From positions 1 to 6,305 of the forward strand of contig JADFPM010000157.1 of assembly GCA_022562335.1 (NCBI GenBank): a stretch of DNA of 6,305 nt, given 5' to 3'. The notes under the pieces are model-generated. The model was not told the DNA's origin. It saw only the letters and a program-made list of their open reading frames with translations, and searched no databases. Both the position numbers and the translations under genes were made by a program. Below, piece after piece: positions 4,077 through 6,305 of this stretch; positions within the stretch are counted from its first letter, which is position 1; every line of letters begins with the position of its first letter. This stretch comes from Chloroflexota bacterium. GTDB taxonomy: Bacteria; Chloroflexota; Dehalococcoidia; Lucifugimonadales; UBA3495.

Positions 4077-5036
4077 ATGGGATCGTTCGACGATTTTGGA
4101 GTGCTTTTGCCCACCAGGGGCGTGTTAGTCTACGCCGGCGGCGGCAAACCAAAGGTGGAGCTGAACTGGCAGATGGCCGAGACGGCCGAGCGGTTGGGTT
4201 ACGACTCGGTGTGGGTGGGCGACAGCGTGACGTCGAAACCCCGGCTGGAACCCCTCACCATCATGGCCGCCCTGGCAGCCCGGACCAACCGGGTGAAGAT
4301 CGGCACGGCGGTGATGCTGACCGCCCTGCGCCATCCCGTGCATCTGGCCCATGCCATCGCCACCATCGACAATATCTCCAACGGCCGGGTGATCTTGGGA
4401 GCAGGAGCGGGACGGGGCGACCACCAGATGTTCATCCAGGAGCACGACGCGGTGGGCGTGCCCATTCAGGAGCGGGCGCCCCGGATGGAAGAGGGTATCC
4501 GGCTGATGCGCGAACTGTGGACCGGGGAAGAGGTCACCAACCCTGAAGGATTTTACCCCCTGGACAAAGTGGCCTTGGAGCCCAGGCCGGTGCAAGACAC
4601 GGTGCCCATCTGGCTGGCCAGCAGTTGGGTGCGGCGGGGCCTCAGAAGGGTGGCGGAACTGGGGGACGCCTGGATCACCAACGTTCCCACGGTGGAGGTC
4701 TTTACCGGCTGCTGGGAGAAGATATCGGAGCATGCTCAAAGCATAGGCCGCGACCCCAAGTCCATCCGCCGCTGCCTTTACATATCGGTGAACCTCAACA
4801 CCGAAGAAGATGCCCTGGCGGAGGGCGACGGGTTCATGCGAGCCTATTACAGCAGGCCCTACGATGTCATCAGCAAGACCCTGTTGTGCGTATTTGGACC
4901 GCCGGAAAAATGCGCCGACGCCATCATGCGCTACCGGGAAGCCGGGGCCGATTATTTCATCGTCCGCTTTGCCTCGCCCAACCAGATGGAGCAAATGGCC
5001 AAGTTCACCGAAACGGTTTTGCCCCGCGTGATCTGA
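4077..5036 (+). CDS. LLM-class (luciferase-like) flavin-dependent oxidoreductase
   Basis: A 319-residue protein of the bacterial luciferase-like monooxygenase family (PF00296), which uses FMN or coenzyme F420. From MGSFDDFGVLLPTRG it shows the expected barrel strands in order: AERLGYDSVWVGDS (about 37-50); the block RVKIGTAVMLTALRHPVHLA (about 72-91); IDNISNGRVILGAGAG (about 97-112); and RMEEGIRLMRELWTGEEV (about 136-153). Then come EPRPVQDTVPIWLAS (about 168-182) and a C-terminal end with GPPEKCADAIMRYREAGADYFIV. Length is normal and no catalytic gap is seen. Such enzymes oxidise or reduce diverse small molecules; the substrate and the choice of FMN or F420 cannot be decided here. The gene ends 16 bp from the convergent Nudix gene. 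Confidence 0.92.
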   Translation: MGSFDDFGVLLPTRGVLVYAGGGKPKVELNWQMAETAERLGYDSVWVGDSVTSKPRLEPLTIMAALAARTNRVKIGTAVMLTALRHPVHLAHAIATIDNISNGRVILGAGAGRGDHQMFIQEHDAVGVPIQERAPRMEEGIRLMRELWTGEEVTNPEGFYPLDKVALEPRPVQDTVPIWLASSWVRRGLRRVAELGDAWITNVPTVEVFTGCWEKISEHAQSIGRDPKSIRRCLYISVNLNTEEDALAEGDGFMRAYYSRPYDVISKTLLCVFGPPEKCADAIMRYREAGADYFIVRFASPNQMEQMAKFTETVLPRVI

Positions 5037-5052
5037 ATCTAGTAGCGCCGAA

Positions 5053-5631
5053 TCACTTGCCATTGACCCCGAACAAGGACCAGCCGGGACGGCCCGTGGT
5101 CAATCCGGTCTGGTCCAGGGTCATGCCCGCGCCCCGGGGCAGCTCCAACGCCCGTTGGATGGACCACAGAGAGAAACCCTGGACCTGCTCCATGCGGCCG
5201 ATCTCATCCATGCTGAAAAACCCGGCGTCCAGGGTCTCGTCGCCGTCGTATTTCGGCTCCCCGGATACCAGGTCCAATCGAAAGACCACGTATATGTTCG
5301 CGGTGGGCGAGGCCAAGGCGTGGCGGAACCCGATGACGTCGGAAAATTTGGCCACGATCCCCGCTTCCTCCAGTACTTCCCGCTCCACCCCATCGATGAT
5401 CTCCTCGTCGGCCTCCACGTACCCGCCGGGGATCTGCCACGCCCCCCGGTTGGGGTTGATGCCCCGCTGAATCAACAGTGCCTTGCCGTCCCGGAGCACC
5501 ACCGCTCCGCAGCCGATGGAAAAATCGCCGAAGTGGATGAACCGGCATCCCTCGGCGGTGCACGCCGGCCGTTCCCGGCCGCCGTCGACCTTCACACCTA
5601 ATCTGCTGCCGCACCGGGGGCAATAGTTCAT
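5053..5631 (-). CDS. Nudix hydrolase with N-terminal zinc ribbon
   Basis: A 192-residue protein. The N-terminus carries a zinc ribbon with C4/C7 (CPRC) and C24/C29 (CTAEGC), as in zinc-ribbon Nudix proteins related to NudC/ADP-ribose pyrophosphatases. The complete Nudix box G-x5-E-x7-REUxEExGU lies at residues 70-92, with E76, R84, E85, E88 and E89 all present, so Mg-dependent hydrolysis of a nucleoside diphosphate-linked substrate is expected. The preceding strand GAWQIPGGYVE is typical. Likely substrates are ADP-ribose, NAD(H) or similar, but this is not decidable from sequence alone. The ATG at 5629-5631 follows a GAGG 9 bases upstream. It is convergent with the LLM gene and divergent from the SDR gene, probably a single-gene transcript. 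Confidence 0.93.
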   Translation of the reverse strand: MNYCPRCGSRLGVKVDGGRERPACTAEGCRFIHFGDFSIGCGAVVLRDGKALLIQRGINPNRGAWQIPGGYVEADEEIIDGVEREVLEEAGIVAKFSDVIGFRHALASPTANIYVVFRLDLVSGEPKYDGDETLDAGFFSMDEIGRMEQVQGFSLWSIQRALELPRGAGMTLDQTGLTTGRPGWSLFGVNGK

Positions 5632-5684
5632 GGCCGCATACCTCGTGATCTGCTGGGTTTGGTTAGATTATCCCTCAGCCACCG

Positions 5685-5693
5685 ATTATATCA
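5685..5693 (-). promoter_or_regulatory. Extended -10 promoter for the Nudix gene
   Basis: On the minus strand TGATATAAT combines a perfect TATAAT (5685-5690) with the TG-n extension (5691-5693). It lies 53 bases before the Nudix ATG, so the leader would be about 45-50 nt. The -35 region is poor, as extended -10 promoters allow. Confidence 0.6.
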
Positions 5694-5725
5694 ATCATGA
5701 GGCTTCTTGGACCCCGCTGAGGCCG

Positions 5726-5734
5726 TGTTATATT
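5726..5734 (+). promoter_or_regulatory. Extended -10 promoter candidate for the SDR gene
   Basis: TGTTATATT on the plus strand has TG-n (5726-5728) followed by TATATT (5729-5734, 5 of 6). It lies 74 bases before the SDR ATG, and upstream TTGGAC (5707-5712, 16-bp spacing) is only a weak -35. It mirrors the Nudix promoter, so the two divergent promoters sit about 40 bp apart. Confidence 0.45.
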
Positions 5735-5808
5735 TGACCCCGGCTATCGAAACCGCACAGTTGTCCCTTGGGCAACCCGCTGCAAACGCCGCTGGAGGAG
5801 AACCGGAA

Positions 5809-6305
5809 ATGGAACTGGGTCTGAGAGGGAAAAACGTCATCGTCACCGGGGGCGGCTCCAATATCGGCCGCGCCATCGTCCACGCCTTCGCCCAGGAGGG
5901 CTGCAACATCACCATAGCGGAACTTGCTCCCAGCCAGGGGGAGAAGGTGGCGGCCGAGGTGCTGGCGATGGGCACGGGAAGCAAGGTCCAGGTTGTGGCC
6001 ACCGACGTGACCCAACACGAGCAGGTGAACAAAATGGTGGAGCAGGCCATCGCCGAATTTGGCTCGGTGGATGTCCTGGTGAACAACGTGGGCTGGACGG
6101 TGGACCGGCTTTTCTTGGAGAAGCCCAGGGCGGAGTGGGAAAAAGAGGTTCAGGTCAACCTGTGGGGGGCCATCAATTGCATGCACGGCGTGTTGCCCCA
6201 CATGACCGAGCGTGAATCCGGCGCCATCGTCTCCATCAGCTCCGACGCCGGGCGCATGGGGGAATACCGCGAGGCGGTCTATTCAGCCTGTAAAGCGGGG
6301 ATAAT
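5809..6305 (+). CDS. SDR-family dehydrogenase, C-terminus beyond right edge
   Basis: The first 165 residues of a classical short-chain dehydrogenase/reductase, starting MELGLRGKNVIVTGGG. Motifs in order: the NAD(P)-binding TGGGSNIG (residues 13-20), a variant of TGxxxGxG with Asn before IG; D66-V67 after the fourth strand; NNVG (92-95, usually NNAG); the catalytic serine in SISSDAG (about 142-148); and Y158-SAC-K162. The acidic residue after strand 2 (IAELAPS) suggests NAD(H) preference. The stretch SSDAGRMGEYREAVYSACK resembles 2-hydroxycyclohexanecarboxyl-CoA dehydrogenase (BadH) and FabG-like enzymes, so a hydroxyacyl-CoA or cyclic alcohol substrate is possible. GGAGGAG (5794-5800) lies 8 bases before the ATG. 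The frame is open to the edge of the window. Confidence 0.93.
   Translation, partial: MELGLRGKNVIVTGGGSNIGRAIVHAFAQEGCNITIAELAPSQGEKVAAEVLAMGTGSKVQVVATDVTQHEQVNKMVEQAIAEFGSVDVLVNNVGWTVDRLFLEKPRAEWEKEVQVNLWGAINCMHGVLPHMTERESGAIVSISSDAGRMGEYREAVYSACKAGI

Noticed and set aside
4125..5063. A 312-codon minus-strand open frame opposite the LLM oxidoreductase
   Set aside because: It is a shadow of a well-supported gene, with His/Gly-rich low-complexity translation and no plausible ribosome site or motif.
5691..6201. Minus-strand open frames over the right-hand end
   Set aside because: The plus strand carries a full set of SDR motifs with a ribosome site, so these frames are shadows.

Overview
The window is GC-rich bacterial DNA, about 60% G+C by eye. 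It encodes an accessory-style set of catabolic and oxidoreductase families: a phosphotriesterase-like amidohydrolase, a CoA-transferase, a luciferase-like flavin oxidoreductase and an SDR. Most genes have strong AGGAGG-type ribosome binding sites. This mix, with an intergenic palindrome of the TTCGACAAGCTCAGG type, would fit an environmental lineage such as Chloroflexota (SAR202/Dehalococcoidia). That assignment is inference from gene content, not from a phylogenetic marker.

Layout. 1-1135 (minus) is a two-gene unit: the phosphotriesterase-like hydrolase, then the start of a 3-oxoacid CoA-transferase A subunit that runs off the left edge. 1358-1690 (plus) is a small cupin, divergent from that unit. 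1729-2869 is a complete IS110-family element on the minus strand. 2929-3123 (minus) is a possible 64-residue membrane protein, and 3152-3829 (minus) is a SRAP (YedK/HMCES) DNA-repair protein. 4077-5036 (plus) is a LLM-class flavin oxidoreductase, convergent with a zinc-ribbon Nudix hydrolase at 5053-5631 (minus). 5809 to the right edge (plus) is an SDR dehydrogenase cut off after its YxxxK motif. No gene-less stretch exceeds about 250 bases.

The main discovery is in the IS110 element. Its 178-bp leader can be read, by base complementarity alone, as a bridge RNA of the kind known from IS621. It shows two successive stem-loops. The first carries guides matching both halves of the target site that the element split. 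The second carries guides matching both ends of the element itself. The target is a REP-like palindrome, and its halves still flank the element with an AG (CT on the transposase strand) core on each side. Joining the element's two ends would also create a sigma70-type promoter with exact 17-bp spacing: the -35 overlaps the transposase stop codon and the -10 lies in the leader. In the integrated state a second good -35 is supplied by flanking DNA at the same spacing. Ends, core, target, donor and guides therefore support each other, which makes the element a strong candidate for a natural RNA-guided recombinase with readable specificity.

The host genes are otherwise ordinary members of known families. 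The hydrolase and CoA-transferase probably act in one catabolic route (ring or ester opening, then CoA activation). The LLM oxidoreductase, Nudix and SDR genes look like separate transcription units.
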